The notes: generated from the letters alone by a model not told the origin. Positions 1 to 9,275 are shown, numbered from the stretch's first letter. The stretch is 64,000 bases of DNA from Pseudomonas sp. 21 (GCF_000955805.1 NZ_JYOA01000010.1:38516-102515), one strand, 5' to 3'. A program made the numbers and translations.

Positions 1-32
1 GCATGGCCCGCTCCTACAGGTGCCTCTCGGGG

Positions 33-1022
33 TCAGATGTTGGCCACCGGCTGGTACGCCTTCGGCTTGAAGTACAGCGTTTCGCCGCGGGCGAGGCCGG
101 TCAGGCTGTCGTGGTCCTTCACCACTTCGGCCTCGATCAGCTCGTCCTGGCCGTCGACCTTGAGGGTCACGCGGGTGATCGCGCCCAGCGGACGGATGTC
201 GCGGACTTCGGCGGCGCGGTGCTCGGCCACTTCGGAGCGCGACAGCGAGATCTCGTGCGGACGGAACAGCACGTGCTCGTCACCGCCGATGTGCAGGCGG
301 TTGGAGTCGCCGAGGAAGTGGTAGACGAAGTCGCTGGCCGGGTTCTCGTAGACCTCGCCCGGCGAGCCGATCTGCTCGATCACGCCCTTGTTCATCACCA
401 CGATGCGGTCGGCGACTTCCATCGCTTCTTCCTGGTCGTGGGTGACGAACACGGAGGTCAGGTTGATCTCCTCGTGCAGGCGCGCCAGCCAGCGGCGCAG
501 CTCCTTGCGCACCTTGGCGTCGAGGGCGCCGAAGGGCTCGTCGAGCAGCAGGATCTTCGGCTCCACCGCCAGGGCGCGGGCCAGGGCGATACGCTGGCGC
601 TGGCCGCCGGAGAGCTGCTCCGGGTAGCGGTCGGACAGCCAGTCCAGCTGCACCATGTTCAGCAGCTCGTGGACCTTCTCGGCGATGCGCGCTTCGCTCG
701 GGCGTTCCTTCTTCGGCTTCATGCGCAGGCCGAAGGCGACGTTGTCGAACACCGTCATGTGGCGGAACAGCGCGTAGTGCTGGAACACGAAGCCGACGTT
801 GCGATCGCGCACGTCGTGCTGCGAGACGTCCTCGCCGTGGAACACGATGTTGCCCACGTCCGGGGTTTCCAGGCCGGCGATGATGCGCAGCAGGGTGGTC
901 TTGCCGCAGCCGGACGGGCCGAGCAGGGCGACCAGCTCGCCGCTGTGGATATCCAGGTTGATGTCGTTCAGCGCCTTGAAGGCGTTGAAGTTCTTGCTGA
1001 CGTTACGGATCTCGATGCTCAT
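33..1022 (-). CDS. cysA: CysA, sulfate/thiosulfate ABC transporter ATP-binding protein
   Basis: This 329-residue ATPase should power sulfate and thiosulfate import through CysT and CysW at the cytoplasmic face of the inner membrane. Walker A GPSGCGKT is at residues 35-42. The Q-loop region, the signature LSGGQRQR, Walker B ILLLDEP and the switch histidine in VTHDQEE follow in the normal order. A C-terminal regulatory (TOBE-like) segment fills the last 90 or so residues, as is usual for CysA. It is the last gene of a minus-strand operon and starts 14 bp after the cysW stop. The order sbp-cysT-cysW-cysA matches the standard Pseudomonas sulfate operon. Confidence 0.96.
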   Translation of the reverse strand: MSIEIRNVSKNFNAFKALNDINLDIHSGELVALLGPSGCGKTTLLRIIAGLETPDVGNIVFHGEDVSQHDVRDRNVGFVFQHYALFRHMTVFDNVAFGLRMKPKKERPSEARIAEKVHELLNMVQLDWLSDRYPEQLSGGQRQRIALARALAVEPKILLLDEPFGALDAKVRKELRRWLARLHEEINLTSVFVTHDQEEAMEVADRIVVMNKGVIEQIGSPGEVYENPASDFVYHFLGDSNRLHIGGDEHVLFRPHEISLSRSEVAEHRAAEVRDIRPLGAITRVTLKVDGQDELIEAEVVKDHDSLTGLARGETLYFKPKAYQPVANI

Positions 1023-1036
1023 GGCGTGGCTCTCAC

Positions 1037-1909
1037 TTATTCATCGTCAGCTTTGACTTTGGTGCGGGACAGGCGCGACTCGCTCCACTGCTTGAGCAGC
1101 AGGATGACGAGGGCCATCAGCAGCAACAGGGTGGCAACGCTGAAAGCGGCGACGTGGTTGTACTCGTTGTAGAGGATTTCGACGTGCAGCGGCAGGGTGT
1201 TGGTGACGCCGCGGATGTGCCCGGAGACCACCGACACCGCGCCGAACTCGCCCATGGCCCGCGCGGTGCAGAGCACCACGCCGTAGATCAGGCCCCATTT
1301 GATGTTCGGCAGGGTCACGTGCCAGAACATCTGCCAGCCGTTGGCGCCGAGCAGGCGCGCCGCCTCTTCTTCCTGCGTGCCCTGTTCCTGCATCAGCGGG
1401 ATCAGTTCGCGGGCGACGAAGGGGAAGGTGACGAAGAGGGTGGCCAGGACGATGCCGGGGACGGCGAAGACGATCTGGATGTCGTGGTCCGACAGCCACT
1501 CGCCGAAATAGCCCTGGGCGCCGAACAGCAGCACGTAGATCAGGCCGGCGATCACCGGGGAGACCGAGAACGGCAGGTCGATCAGGGTCACCAGGATGCT
1601 CTTGCCGGGGAACTCGAACTTGGTCACGCACCAGGCGGCGGCGACGCCGAACACCAGGTTCAGCGGCACCGAAATGCCCACGGCGATCAGCGTCAGCTTC
1701 AGCGCGGCCAGCGCGTCGGGTTCCAGGATGGCCTCGAAGAAGGTGCCAAAGCCCTGCTTCAGCGCCTCGCTCAGCACCACGAACAGCGGCAGCAGCAGGA
1801 ACAGCGCGAAGGCCAGCCAGGCCAGCGCGATCAGGGCGCGGCGGCCCCAGACATTACCCCGGCGAGCAGCGTTGGCAGCGGCCGCGGCGGAAAGGCTTGC
1901 GGTACTCAT
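1037..1909 (-). CDS. cysW: CysW, sulfate ABC transporter permease
   Basis: A 290-residue inner-membrane permease with about six hydrophobic helices. It carries the cytoplasmic EAA-type loop ([20 protein letters not shown]) that docks on the ATPase. It pairs with CysT to form the sulfate channel. The start ATG is followed by an alanine/serine-rich cytoplasmic N-terminus. The gene lies 10 bp downstream of cysT and 14 bp upstream of cysA, so translation of the three is probably linked. Confidence 0.95.
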   Translation of the reverse strand: MSTASLSAAAAANAARRGNVWGRRALIALAWLAFALFLLLPLFVVLSEALKQGFGTFFEAILEPDALAALKLTLIAVGISVPLNLVFGVAAAWCVTKFEFPGKSILVTLIDLPFSVSPVIAGLIYVLLFGAQGYFGEWLSDHDIQIVFAVPGIVLATLFVTFPFVARELIPLMQEQGTQEEEAARLLGANGWQMFWHVTLPNIKWGLIYGVVLCTARAMGEFGAVSVVSGHIRGVTNTLPLHVEILYNEYNHVAAFSVATLLLLMALVILLLKQWSESRLSRTKVKADDE

Positions 1910-1919
1910 GGCGCGCTCC

Positions 1920-2738
1920 TCAAGGCGTTTCGATGCGGCGCTGCAGCAGGTTGATCAGCAGCAGCAGGACGAAGGCGACGACCAGCATCAGCACGCCGAT
2001 GGCGGTGGCGCCGGTGTAGTCGTACTGGTCCAGCTTGACCATGATCAGCAGCGGCAGGATCTCGGTCTTCATCGGCATGTTGCCGGCGATGAAGATCACC
2101 GAGCCGTACTCGCCGACACCGCGGGCGAAGGCCAGGGCGAAGCCGGTCAACCAGGCGGGCAGCAACGCCGGCAGCAGCACGTGGCGGAATACCTGCAGCG
2201 GCTTGGCGCCCAGGCAGGCGGCGGCCTCTTCGACTTCACGCGGAATATCGGCCAGCACCGGTTGCACCGTGCGCACCACGAAGGGCAGCACCACGAAGGT
2301 CAGCGCCAGGGTGATGCCCAGCGGGGTGTAGGCGATCTTCAGGCCGATCTCGGTGGCGAAGCGCCCGACCAGGCCGTTGGGGGCGTACAACGCGGTGAGC
2401 GCAATGCCGGCCACGGCGGTGGGCAGGGCGAAGGGCAGGTCGATCATCGCGTCGATGATCTTGCGCCCCGGGAAGCGGTAGCGCACCAGCACCCAGGCCA
2501 GCAGGGTGCCGATCACGCCGTTGATCAGGGCGGCGATCAGCGCGGTACCGAAGCTCAGCTTGAGCGCGGCGATGACTCGCGGCGCGGTGATGATGGTCCA
2601 GAACTGATCCCAGGAGAGCTGGGTCGTCTTGAGGAACATGGCCCCCAGCGGAATCAGCACCAACAGGCTGAGATACACCAGGGTGTAGCCCAGAGTCAGC
2701 CCGAAGCCGGGTATGACCGGGGAGATGCGTCGCGACAT
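1920..2738 (-). CDS. cysT: CysT, sulfate ABC transporter permease
   Basis: A 272-residue permease partner of CysW. An open frame extends upstream to 2843, but the added 35 residues are arginine-rich and lie over two GC hairpins. The start at 2738 (protein begins [11 protein letters not shown]) has a good AAAGGA ribosome binding site and matches the family. The permease loop with [15 protein letters not shown] is present. It follows sbp after a 123-bp gap that contains two strong stem-loops, so binding-protein and permease levels may differ. Confidence 0.94.
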   Translation of the reverse strand: MSRRISPVIPGFGLTLGYTLVYLSLLVLIPLGAMFLKTTQLSWDQFWTIITAPRVIAALKLSFGTALIAALINGVIGTLLAWVLVRYRFPGRKIIDAMIDLPFALPTAVAGIALTALYAPNGLVGRFATEIGLKIAYTPLGITLALTFVVLPFVVRTVQPVLADIPREVEEAAACLGAKPLQVFRHVLLPALLPAWLTGFALAFARGVGEYGSVIFIAGNMPMKTEILPLLIMVKLDQYDYTGATAIGVLMLVVAFVLLLLINLLQRRIETP

Positions 2739-2767
2739 TGTCTGTCCTTTCTCGTGAACGCGTTGAG

Positions 2768-2787
2768 CCCCCGCCATGGGGCGGGGG
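2768..2787. terminator. Hairpin between sbp and cysT (8-bp stem)
   Basis: A perfect 8-bp GC stem, CCCCCGCC / GGCGGGGG, with a 4-base ATGG loop. A T4 run follows it on the plus strand, which is opposite to the direction of the operon. It therefore looks like an RNA-processing or partial attenuation hairpin for the sbp-cysT transcript rather than a full terminator. Confidence 0.5.
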
Positions 2788-2830
2788 TTTTCCTTCCGTA
2801 CGGGCTGTGCACCGGCCCGCACGGATCGGG

Positions 2831-2853
2831 CCGCCCGGCGCAAGGCCGGGCGG
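2831..2853 (-). terminator. GC hairpin just after the sbp stop codon
   Basis: A perfect 9-bp stem, CCGCCCGGC / GCCGGGCGG, with a 5-base loop, lies 8 bp downstream of the sbp stop. There is no U-run on the minus strand. It is more likely a 3'-end stabiliser or attenuator that raises sbp mRNA over the distal permease mRNA than a complete terminator. Confidence 0.5.
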
Positions 2854-2861
2854 GTGGCGCA

Positions 2862-3860
2862 TCACTGCGCCTGGTAGATCTTGTCGAAGATGCCGCCGTC
2901 GTTGAAGAACTTGGGCTGCGCGACTTTCCAGCCGCCGAAGTCCTTGTCGATGGTCACCAGGTTGAGTTTCGGGAACTGGTTGGCGAACTCGGCAGCGACC
3001 TTGGCATCACGCGGGCGGTAGAAGTTCTGCGCGGCGATGCGCTGGCCTTCTTCGCTGTACAGGTACTTCAGGTATTCCTCGGCGACCTTGCGGGTGCCTT
3101 TCTTGTCGACGGTCTTGTCGACCACGGCCACCGGGGGCTCGGCGAGGATGGACACGGACGGAACGACGATCTCGAAGTTCTCGCCGCCCTGTTCCTTCTT
3201 GGCCAGGAAGGCTTCGTTTTCCCAGGCCAGCAGCACGTCGCCAATGTTGTTGTTGACGAAGGTGATGGTCGAACCGCGGGCGCCAGTGTCCAGAACCGGA
3301 ACGTGCTTGTACAGGTTCTGCACGTATTCCTGGGCTTTCTCGTCGCTACCGTATTCCTTCTTCGCCCAGGCCCAGGCGGCCAGGAAGTTCCAGCGGGCGC
3401 CGCCGGAGGTCTTCGGGTTCGGGGTGATGACTTCCACGCCCTGCTTGGTCAGGTCGGCCCAGTCCTTGATGCCCTTGGGGTTGCCCTTGCGCACCAGGAA
3501 CACGATGGTCGAGGTGTAGGGGGTGCTGTTGTCGGGCAGGCGGGCCTGCCAGTCGGCGGGCAGCAGTTTGCCCAGCTTGTTCAGTTCGTCGATGTCGCCG
3601 GCCAGGGCCAGGGTCACCACGTCGGCCTTCAGGCCGTCGATCACGGCGCGGGCCTGCTTGCCCGAGCCACCGTGGGATTGCTGCACGGTCAGGTCGTCAC
3701 CGCCCTGGGCCTTCCAGTGCTTGATGAAGGCGGCGTTGTAGGCCTGGTACAGCTCGCGGGTCGGGTCGTAGGAAACGTTGAGCAGTTGGGTCGCGGCGGA
3801 TACGGGGCCGGCGATGAGGGCGCTGGCGAGGGCGGCCAGGGCGAAACGGCGGATGGACAT
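2862..3860 (-). CDS. sbp: Sbp, periplasmic sulfate-binding protein
   Basis: A 332-residue solute-binding protein that captures sulfate in the periplasm and delivers it to CysTWA. The N-terminus ([22 protein letters not shown]) is a signal peptide with an AxA-type cleavage site before residue 23. The mature protein begins with the family sequence [14 protein letters not shown] and contains [16 protein letters not shown], which in this family helps to ligate sulfate. It is preceded by oscA and followed by cysTWA. Confidence 0.95.
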   Translation of the reverse strand: MSIRRFALAALASALIAGPVSAATQLLNVSYDPTRELYQAYNAAFIKHWKAQGGDDLTVQQSHGGSGKQARAVIDGLKADVVTLALAGDIDELNKLGKLLPADWQARLPDNSTPYTSTIVFLVRKGNPKGIKDWADLTKQGVEVITPNPKTSGGARWNFLAAWAWAKKEYGSDEKAQEYVQNLYKHVPVLDTGARGSTITFVNNNIGDVLLAWENEAFLAKKEQGGENFEIVVPSVSILAEPPVAVVDKTVDKKGTRKVAEEYLKYLYSEEGQRIAAQNFYRPRDAKVAAEFANQFPKLNLVTIDKDFGGWKVAQPKFFNDGGIFDKIYQAQ

Positions 3861-3924
3861 GTGCAGCTCCTGAAAAAATGCAGTTCTTTATGTTTGTTTG
3901 GCAGGGTCTTTCGGGGGGCGATCT

Positions 3925-3944
3925 CAGCCACGCATTCGTGGCTG
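3925..3944. repeat. Hairpin upstream of sbp
   Basis: An 8-bp perfect inverted repeat, CAGCCACG / CGTGGCTG, with loop CATT, in the 168-bp gap between oscA and sbp. It may act as an mRNA processing or attenuation stem. No U-run accompanies it. Confidence 0.4.
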
Positions 3945-4002
3945 GCTGCTGCAGTACCGGTGGGGCAGGGTGGTCATGGCGACGCTCCGGTGGTCCAGTC
4001 AT

Positions 4003-4020
4003 GCCCCTTGATAAAGGGGC
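4003..4020 (-). terminator. Stem-loop after oscA
   Basis: A perfect 7-bp stem, GCCCCTT / AAGGGGC, with loop GATA, 8 bp downstream of the oscA stop on the minus strand. No uridine run follows, so it would be a leaky stop or processing site between oscA and sbp. Confidence 0.45.
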
Positions 4021-4028
4021 GCGTTGGC

Positions 4029-4211
4029 TCAGGCAGGTTTGCCGGGGCTCTGCTGCAGGCGGAATTTTTCCTTGCGCTCGATTTGCACGACCTGGCCGTT
4101 GTGCACGGTGATCTCGACGGCGCCGAAACGCAGGCCACGCAGGGCGCTCTGCACTTCACGCAGGATGTTGGCTTCGTCCTGGCCGTCCAGGCTACGGAGG
4201 GTTGCGCTCAT
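4029..4211 (-). CDS. oscA: OscA, small YezD-family (DUF2292) protein
   Basis: A 60-residue cytoplasmic protein with the YezD/DUF2292 pattern: an N-terminal helix (EANILREVQSALRGLRFGAVEI) followed by a short strand pair (TVHNGQVVQIERKEKFRL). In pseudomonads the small gene in this place, upstream of sbp, is named oscA and is linked to use of organosulfur compounds and to oxidant or metal stress that raises sulfur demand. Its biochemical role is unknown. It heads the sulfate operon here. Confidence 0.85.
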   Translation of the reverse strand: MSATLRSLDGQDEANILREVQSALRGLRFGAVEITVHNGQVVQIERKEKFRLQQSPGKPA

Positions 4212-4295
4212 GGGTATCTGCTCCTAGTGGGTTTACCACCGGCCGTTTCACCTACGGCGCGTGCGGTGTGAGCGCATCTTAGGCAGGAGCTGGAT

Positions 4296-4320
4296 ATTCT
4301 TAAAAATACTGTTTAAGAAT
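4296..4320. promoter_or_regulatory. Inverted repeat in the oscA promoter, candidate CysB-type site
   Basis: A 9-bp perfect inverted repeat, ATTCTTAAA / TTTAAGAAT, with a 7-bp spacer, inside an AT-rich stretch about 85 bp upstream of the oscA start. CysB, the LysR-type sulfur regulator, binds AT-rich dyads upstream of sulfate operons. The assignment to CysB is inference from position only. Confidence 0.45.
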
Positions 4321-4351
4321 TTTTATATATCCGAAAGTTTTTAGCGCGATT

Positions 4352-6625
4352 TCATGCGGGGTCGCGCGGTAATTGTGCCAGCAGCTCGGTGGCCGGCTGC
4401 GGTGCGCCGTACCAGTAGCCCTGGCCAAAATCGCAGGCGTGGGTGAGGAGGAAGGCGGCCTGGTCGGGCCGTTCGATGCCTTCGGCGACCACCTGCAGGC
4501 CCATGCTCTGACCCAGGGCGATCACCGCGCAGGCGATGGCGGCGTCTTCGGATTCGTCCGGCAGGCCGGCGACGAAGCCCTGGTCGATCTTCAGCTTGTG
4601 CACCGGCATGCGCTTGAGGCGCATCAGGGAGGAGTAGCCGGTGCCGAAGTCGTCGATGGCCAGGTGCACGCCCAGCAGGCGCAGCTGGCAGAGCAGTTCC
4701 AGCGCCTGGTCGAAGTTCTCCATCACGGCGCTTTCGGTGACTTCCAGCTCCAGGTGATGCGGTTCCAGCCCGCTCTGCTCCAGGGCCATGGCCACGCGCT
4801 CTTCCAGGCCGCCGCGACCGAACAACCGGCTGGAGACGTTGACCGCGATAAAGTCCAGGCCGATGCCCGCGTCCAGCCATTGGCGCATCTGCCGGCAGGC
4901 CTGATCCAGCACCCAGGCGTCGATGGCGGTGATCAGGCCGCTTTCCTCGGCCACCGGGATGAACTCGCCGGGGGCGATCAGCCCGTGTTGCGGATGCTGC
5001 CAGCGAACCAGTGACTCGACGCCGACCATGCGGCCGCTGGCAAGGTCGTGCACAGGTTGGAAGTACAGGCGCAGTTCGTCGTGGTCCAGCGCGTGGCGCA
5101 GCGCCGATTCCACCTGTACGTGGGAGCGCGCGCGGGCGGTCAGCTCGGGGGTATAGAAAGCGTAGAGGTTGCGCCCGCTGGCCTTGGCCTGGAACAGCGC
5201 GGCGTCGGCGTGCTGCATCAGGTGATCGACGTTGCGCGCATCCTCGGGGAACAGGCTGACGCCCAGGCTCACCGACATGTAGATGACCTGCTCGTTGACC
5301 TCGAAGGGCGCGCTCATCGCTTCCAGCAGGCGCTGGGCCAGGCTGCTGGCATGGTGCGGCTGCTGGCTTTCGAGGACCACGGCGAACTCGTCGCCGCCCA
5401 GGCGCGCCAGGGAGCAGCGTTCGTCCAGGCAGTTTTCCAGGCGCTCGGCCACCGCGCGGATCAGCAGGTCGCCGATGTTGTGGCCGAGGCTGTCGTTGAT
5501 GTGCTTGAAGTGGTCCAGGTCGATGCTCAGCAGCGCGCCGCCGCCCTGTTCGCGCTCGGCGCGGGCCAGTGCCTGTTCGATGCGTTCGCGCAGCAGCAGG
5601 CGGTTGGGCAGGCCAGTGAGTGGGTCATGGTGGGCGAGGAAGTCCAGTTCGTGCTGCGAACGCTTGAGGCTGCTGAGGTCGGAGAACACCGCGACGTAGT
5701 GGGTCAGTTCCCCCTCGTCGTTACGCACGGCGCGGATGTGCTGCCACTGCGGGTACACCTCGCCACTCTTGCGGCGGTTCCAGATCTCGCCGCTCCACAC
5801 GCCGTTCTCGTGCAGGGCGCTCCACATGCGCTGGTAGAAGGCGGCGTCCTGACGACCCGACTTGAGCAGAGAGGGCTGGCCGCCGAGCACGTCCTCGGCG
5901 CTGTAGCCGGTGATGCGCGAGAAGGACGGGTTGATGTGCACGATCACCCCGCGCGCGTCGGTCACCAGCAGGCCTTCCTGTGTCGCCTCGAACACGGCGG
6001 CGGCCTGGCGCAGGTGGTCTTCGTTGCTGCGCTGGTGGGTGATGTCGCGGTTGACGCCGGTCAGGCGCAGCGGGCGGCCGTCCTCGCCGCGGGTCAGGCG
6101 ACCGCTGCTGTGTACCCAGCGATAGGTGTCGTCGCTGTGGCGGATGCGGTAGACGCACTCCAGGCGCGTGCGCAGGCCCTGGAGGCAATCCTGGTGGAGC
6201 GCCAGGACGCGTGCGCGGTCTTCCGGGTGCAGGCGGTTTTCCCACAGCAGCAGGTCATCGCTCAGGTGCTCCAGGGGCAGGCCGAGCAGGTTGGCGTAGC
6301 CGGAGGAGTAGTGGACGCGCTGGGTTTCCAGATCCCAGTCCCAGATGCCGTCCTCGACCACCGCGAAGGCACGGCTCAGGCGTTGCTCCTTGTCGGCCAG
6401 CGCGGCGAAGGCGGCGTACTGCTGGCGAAAGTGCCGCCAGAGCAGGAAGAACAGCATGAGGAAGGTGACCGCGAGGAATCCGTACTTCTTCAGCTCCATC
6501 GCCCGCGCCAGCGAGGCGGGGTCGAGCAGGACATTTTGTAACCACTGGTCACTCAGCCAGACCCAGAGGGTGGCGGCGACCAGGTATAGAAAGCTGATGC
6601 GCAGGGCGCTGAGGCGTGGATTCAT
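4352..6625 (-). CDS. pipA: Membrane PAS-GGDEF-EAL cyclic-di-GMP signalling protein
   Basis: A 757-residue protein. Two N-terminal hydrophobic segments anchor it in the membrane, then come two PAS-type sensor modules (roughly 75-190 and 195-315), a GGDEF domain with intact GGDEF at 410-414, and an EAL domain whose signature reads ESL (residues 537-539, within ESLVRW). Position and architecture match PA0285, which I recall as the phosphodiesterase PipA that affects aggregation and Pf4 phage. An open frame continues to 6892, but the extra 89 residues cross the divergent promoter region and look non-coding, so I chose the ATG at 6625. No clear ribosome binding site was seen there. Whether the GGDEF half synthesises c-di-GMP is not decidable from sequence alone. 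Confidence 0.88.
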   Translation of the reverse strand: MNPRLSALRISFLYLVAATLWVWLSDQWLQNVLLDPASLARAMELKKYGFLAVTFLMLFFLLWRHFRQQYAAFAALADKEQRLSRAFAVVEDGIWDWDLETQRVHYSSGYANLLGLPLEHLSDDLLLWENRLHPEDRARVLALHQDCLQGLRTRLECVYRIRHSDDTYRWVHSSGRLTRGEDGRPLRLTGVNRDITHQRSNEDHLRQAAAVFEATQEGLLVTDARGVIVHINPSFSRITGYSAEDVLGGQPSLLKSGRQDAAFYQRMWSALHENGVWSGEIWNRRKSGEVYPQWQHIRAVRNDEGELTHYVAVFSDLSSLKRSQHELDFLAHHDPLTGLPNRLLLRERIEQALARAEREQGGGALLSIDLDHFKHINDSLGHNIGDLLIRAVAERLENCLDERCSLARLGGDEFAVVLESQQPHHASSLAQRLLEAMSAPFEVNEQVIYMSVSLGVSLFPEDARNVDHLMQHADAALFQAKASGRNLYAFYTPELTARARSHVQVESALRHALDHDELRLYFQPVHDLASGRMVGVESLVRWQHPQHGLIAPGEFIPVAEESGLITAIDAWVLDQACRQMRQWLDAGIGLDFIAVNVSSRLFGRGGLEERVAMALEQSGLEPHHLELEVTESAVMENFDQALELLCQLRLLGVHLAIDDFGTGYSSLMRLKRMPVHKLKIDQGFVAGLPDESEDAAIACAVIALGQSMGLQVVAEGIERPDQAAFLLTHACDFGQGYWYGAPQPATELLAQLPRDPA

Positions 6626-6666
6626 GCGGTAGTGGGTTGGATTTATTGGCTGTGCAGTATAAATGA

Positions 6667-6680
6667 TGGCCACGTGGCCA
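6667..6680. promoter_or_regulatory. 14-bp perfect palindrome in the pipA-desA divergent promoter region
   Basis: TGGCCACGTGGCCA is self-complementary over all 14 bases. It lies 42 bp upstream of the minus-strand c-di-GMP gene and about 125 bp upstream of desA. It could be an operator for either gene. No known regulator consensus is recognised. Confidence 0.45.
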
Positions 6681-6803
6681 CATTCGTATCTAAAAGACCG
6701 GATGGTAATCCGGACCTGCTTGGTGATAATGCGGCTGTCTTTTCCCGGTACAGCACGCCCAGCTGGGCGTCGCTCTACCCCCTTCCGAGGTACAGTATCG
6801 CCT

Positions 6804-7985
6804 ATGTGGTACAACGGTTTCCTTGACCTGTCGCCGTGGCAACTGGTGGCAGTCACCCTGGTCCTGACGCATATCACCATCGTCAGCGTCACCGTCTATC
6901 TGCACCGCTACTCGGCGCACCGCGCGCTCGAACTGCATCCGGCGCTGCAGCATTTCTTTCGTTTCTGGCTGTGGATGACCACGGCCATGAACACCCGTGA
7001 GTGGACCGCCATCCACCGCAAGCACCACGCCAAGTGCGAAACCGCCGAGGACCCGCACAGCCCGGTGTACAAGGGCCTGGGCACCGTGCTGCGCACCGGC
7101 GCCGAGCTGTATCGCAAGGAGGCGGAGAACGCCGACACCCTGCGTATCTACGGCAAGAACTGCCCGGAAGACTGGATCGAGCGCAACGTCTACTCGCGCT
7201 ACCCCATCGGCGGCATCGTGCTGATGGCGATCATCGACCTCGCCCTGTTCGGCGTGCTCGGCATGACCGTCTGGGCCGTGCAGATGATGTGGATCCCCGT
7301 CTGGGCCGCCGGCGTCATCAACGGACTGGGCCATGCCGTCGGCTACCGCAACTTCGAATGCCGCGACGCTGCCACCAACCTGGTGCCCTGGGGCATCCTG
7401 ATCGGCGGCGAGGAGCTGCACAACAACCACCACACCTACCCGAACTCGGCTAAGCTGTCGGTGAAGAAGTGGGAGTTCGACCTGGGCTGGGCCTGGATCA
7501 AGGTGTTCAGCTTCCTGCGCCTGGCCAAGGTGGCCCGCGTGGCACCCATCGCGCACCGCGTGGAAGGCAAGGGCAACCTGGACATGGATACCGCCATGGC
7601 CATCCTCAACAACCGATTCCAGATCATGGCCCAGTACCGCAAGCTGGTGATCGGCCCGCTGGTGAAGCAGGAACTGGCCAAGGCCGACGAGTCGGTGCGC
7701 CACCTGTTCCGCCGCGCCAAGCGCCTGCTCTCGCGTGAAACCAGCCTGCTGGAAGAGCGCCACCATGCGCGCATCCAGGACCTGCTCGCGCAGAGCCAGT
7801 CCCTGCAGGTGATCTACGAGAAGCGCCTGGCCCTGCAGCAGATCTGGGTGAAAACCAGCGCCAACGGCCACGACATGCTCGCCGCGATCAAGCAGTGGGT
7901 GCACGAGGCGGAAGCCAGTGGCATCCAGTCCCTGCGCGAGTTCGCCGAGCAACTGAAGACCTACTCCCTGCGCCCGGCCGTCTGA
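6804..7985 (+). CDS. desA: DesA, delta-9 acyl desaturase
   Basis: A 393-residue membrane di-iron fatty acid desaturase that should introduce a 9,10 double bond into acyl chains of membrane phospholipids, keeping the membrane fluid. Three histidine boxes are present: HRYSAH (34-39), HRKHH (71-75) and HNNHH (206-210). Hydrophobic segments lie at about 12-32, 45-62 and 135-172. The ATG at 6804 was chosen because the protein then begins MWYNGFLDLSPWQ directly before the first helix. Upstream in-frame codons (from 6663) encode no recognisable sequence. It corresponds to PA0286. Confidence 0.93.
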   Translation: MWYNGFLDLSPWQLVAVTLVLTHITIVSVTVYLHRYSAHRALELHPALQHFFRFWLWMTTAMNTREWTAIHRKHHAKCETAEDPHSPVYKGLGTVLRTGAELYRKEAENADTLRIYGKNCPEDWIERNVYSRYPIGGIVLMAIIDLALFGVLGMTVWAVQMMWIPVWAAGVINGLGHAVGYRNFECRDAATNLVPWGILIGGEELHNNHHTYPNSAKLSVKKWEFDLGWAWIKVFSFLRLAKVARVAPIAHRVEGKGNLDMDTAMAILNNRFQIMAQYRKLVIGPLVKQELAKADESVRHLFRRAKRLLSRETSLLEERHHARIQDLLAQSQSLQVIYEKRLALQQIWVKTSANGHDMLAAIKQWVHEAEASGIQSLREFAEQLKTYSLRPAV

Positions 7986-8026
7986 ATGGCGGAAGCGTCC
8001 TAGGACGTTGAGAGATGCGTCTCAAG

Positions 8027-8057
8027 AAAAGCCCGCCGTTCGGCGGGCTTTTCGTTT
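8027..8057. terminator. Rho-independent terminator of desA
   Basis: Stem GCCCGCCG / CGGCGGGC with a 2-base loop, extended by AAAA / TTTT on the outside and followed by TTTTCGTTT. It lies about 40 bp after the desA stop and also reads as a terminator in the other direction. Confidence 0.85.
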
Positions 8058-8123
8058 AATTTGCAGCAGCCTGGCGTAGTTTGCGGTCATAGCCCCGGTC
8101 AATGAGCGGGAGGACGCTGATAC

Positions 8124-9092
8124 ATGGATGAGAATAAATTGCCGGCCGATCAGGAAGAGGCCTTGCTGGCTTTGCTGCACAGTCGCGCCGAGGTGACGCG
8201 CCTGAAAGAGCGCGAGCAGCTCTTCAGCGCGCTGCTGGCGAGCGTGAACTCGGTACTCTGGGCCTTCGACTGGCAGGCCCAGCGCATGGTCTATGTCAGC
8301 CCGGCGTACGAGCGCATCTTCGGCCGCTCCGCCGCGCTGCTGCTGGCGGACTACAACGAGTGGCGCAACTGCATCTATCCCGATGACTTGGACTACGCCC
8401 AGAGCACCCTGCAGGAAGTGCTGCAGCGCGGTGCCATCGAGCAGCGCGAATACCGCATCCTGCGCGCCGATGGCGAAGTGCGCTGGCTCAGCGACAAATG
8501 CTTCGTCAGCCAGCACAGCGACGCCGGCCTGCCGCTGATGATCGTCGGCATCGCCGAGGACATCACCGACAAGAAGCACCTGGAAACCGAGCTGCACCGC
8601 CTGGCCACCACCGACGTGCTGACCCAGAGCAGCAACCGCCGCTACTTCTTCGACAGCGCCGAGCAGGCCTTCCGTGACTGCAAGGCGACCTCCACGCCGC
8701 TGGCGTTCCTGCTGCTGGATGTGGACGACTTCAAGAAGATCAACGACCTCTATGGCCACCAGGTCGGTGACGTGGTCCTGCAACGCATCGCCCAGAGCGG
8801 CGCTGGCGCATTGCGCCGCGGCGATCTGTTCGGCCGTATCGGCGGCGAGGAATTCGCCGTGCTGCTGCCCGGTTGCGACGAGAACATGGCACGGCAGATC
8901 GGCGAGCGCCTTCAGCGGGAAGTGCAGCGTCTGCGCTTCAACGAGGCCGAGCATTTCTTCAGCGTCACCATCAGCCAGGGGCTGACTCTGCTACAGCCCG
9001 ATGACCAGAATCTTTCCGCGCTCTACAGCCGTTCCGACGCGGCCCTGTATCAGGCGAAGCGCGCCGGCAAGGACCGCATTGTTCAGGGATGA
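8124..9092 (+). CDS. PAS-GGDEF diguanylate cyclase
   Basis: A 322-residue soluble protein with a short N-terminal coiled segment, a PAS domain (about 38-150) and a GGDEF domain (about 160-320). The active-site motif is GGEEF at 240-244. An RxxD inhibitory site (RRGD, 231-234) sits exactly five residues before it, so an active cyclase with product inhibition is expected. A GGAGG sequence precedes the ATG. It corresponds to PA0290 by order. In PAO1 the guanidinopropionate genes gpuPAR (PA0287-0289) lie between desA and this gene, and they are absent here. It ends about 1 kb before the exopolysaccharide operon, a process often controlled by c-di-GMP. Confidence 0.9.
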   Translation: MDENKLPADQEEALLALLHSRAEVTRLKEREQLFSALLASVNSVLWAFDWQAQRMVYVSPAYERIFGRSAALLLADYNEWRNCIYPDDLDYAQSTLQEVLQRGAIEQREYRILRADGEVRWLSDKCFVSQHSDAGLPLMIVGIAEDITDKKHLETELHRLATTDVLTQSSNRRYFFDSAEQAFRDCKATSTPLAFLLLDVDDFKKINDLYGHQVGDVVLQRIAQSGAGALRRGDLFGRIGGEEFAVLLPGCDENMARQIGERLQREVQRLRFNEAEHFFSVTISQGLTLLQPDDQNLSALYSRSDAALYQAKRAGKDRIVQG

Positions 9093-9116
9093 AACACTCC
9101 GCGCCGTTGCAGCGGC

Positions 9117-9128
9117 AGTATTAATACT
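9117..9128. repeat. 12-bp perfect palindrome AGTATTAATACT
   Basis: AGTATTAATACT reads identically on both strands and starts 25 bp after the diguanylate cyclase stop. It is a possible operator in the upstream control region. No known consensus is assigned. Confidence 0.4.
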
Positions 9129-9257
9129 TTCCGACTAATGCCGTGCCGCAGATGCATGGGTGTATGTTTCTGCTGTCAAAAGGCCTGTGTCGGGTTTATG
9201 ACGCCTTGTAAATCAATGAGTTATAAACCTTGATTTGCCTTTTGTCGGAATCCTGAC

Positions 9258-9274
9258 GTAGGATCGCTTCCTAC
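9258..9274. promoter_or_regulatory. Dyad abutting the presumed -35 element
   Basis: A perfect 6-bp inverted repeat, GTAGGA / TCCTAC, with a 5-bp spacer, ending one base before the TTGACA hexamer. The position suits a regulator that contacts or blocks RNA polymerase. Confidence 0.4.
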
Positions 9275-9275
9275 A

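Noticed and set aside
2739-2843. 35-residue N-terminal extension of CysT
   Set aside because: The arginine-rich extension covers two strong hairpins, and a proper ribosome binding site precedes the internal ATG at 2738.
3014-3021. GGCGGTAG (ops-like core) within sbp
   Set aside because: It lies inside the coding sequence of a minus-strand gene, is followed by AAG rather than nnT, and serves no downstream polysaccharide genes.
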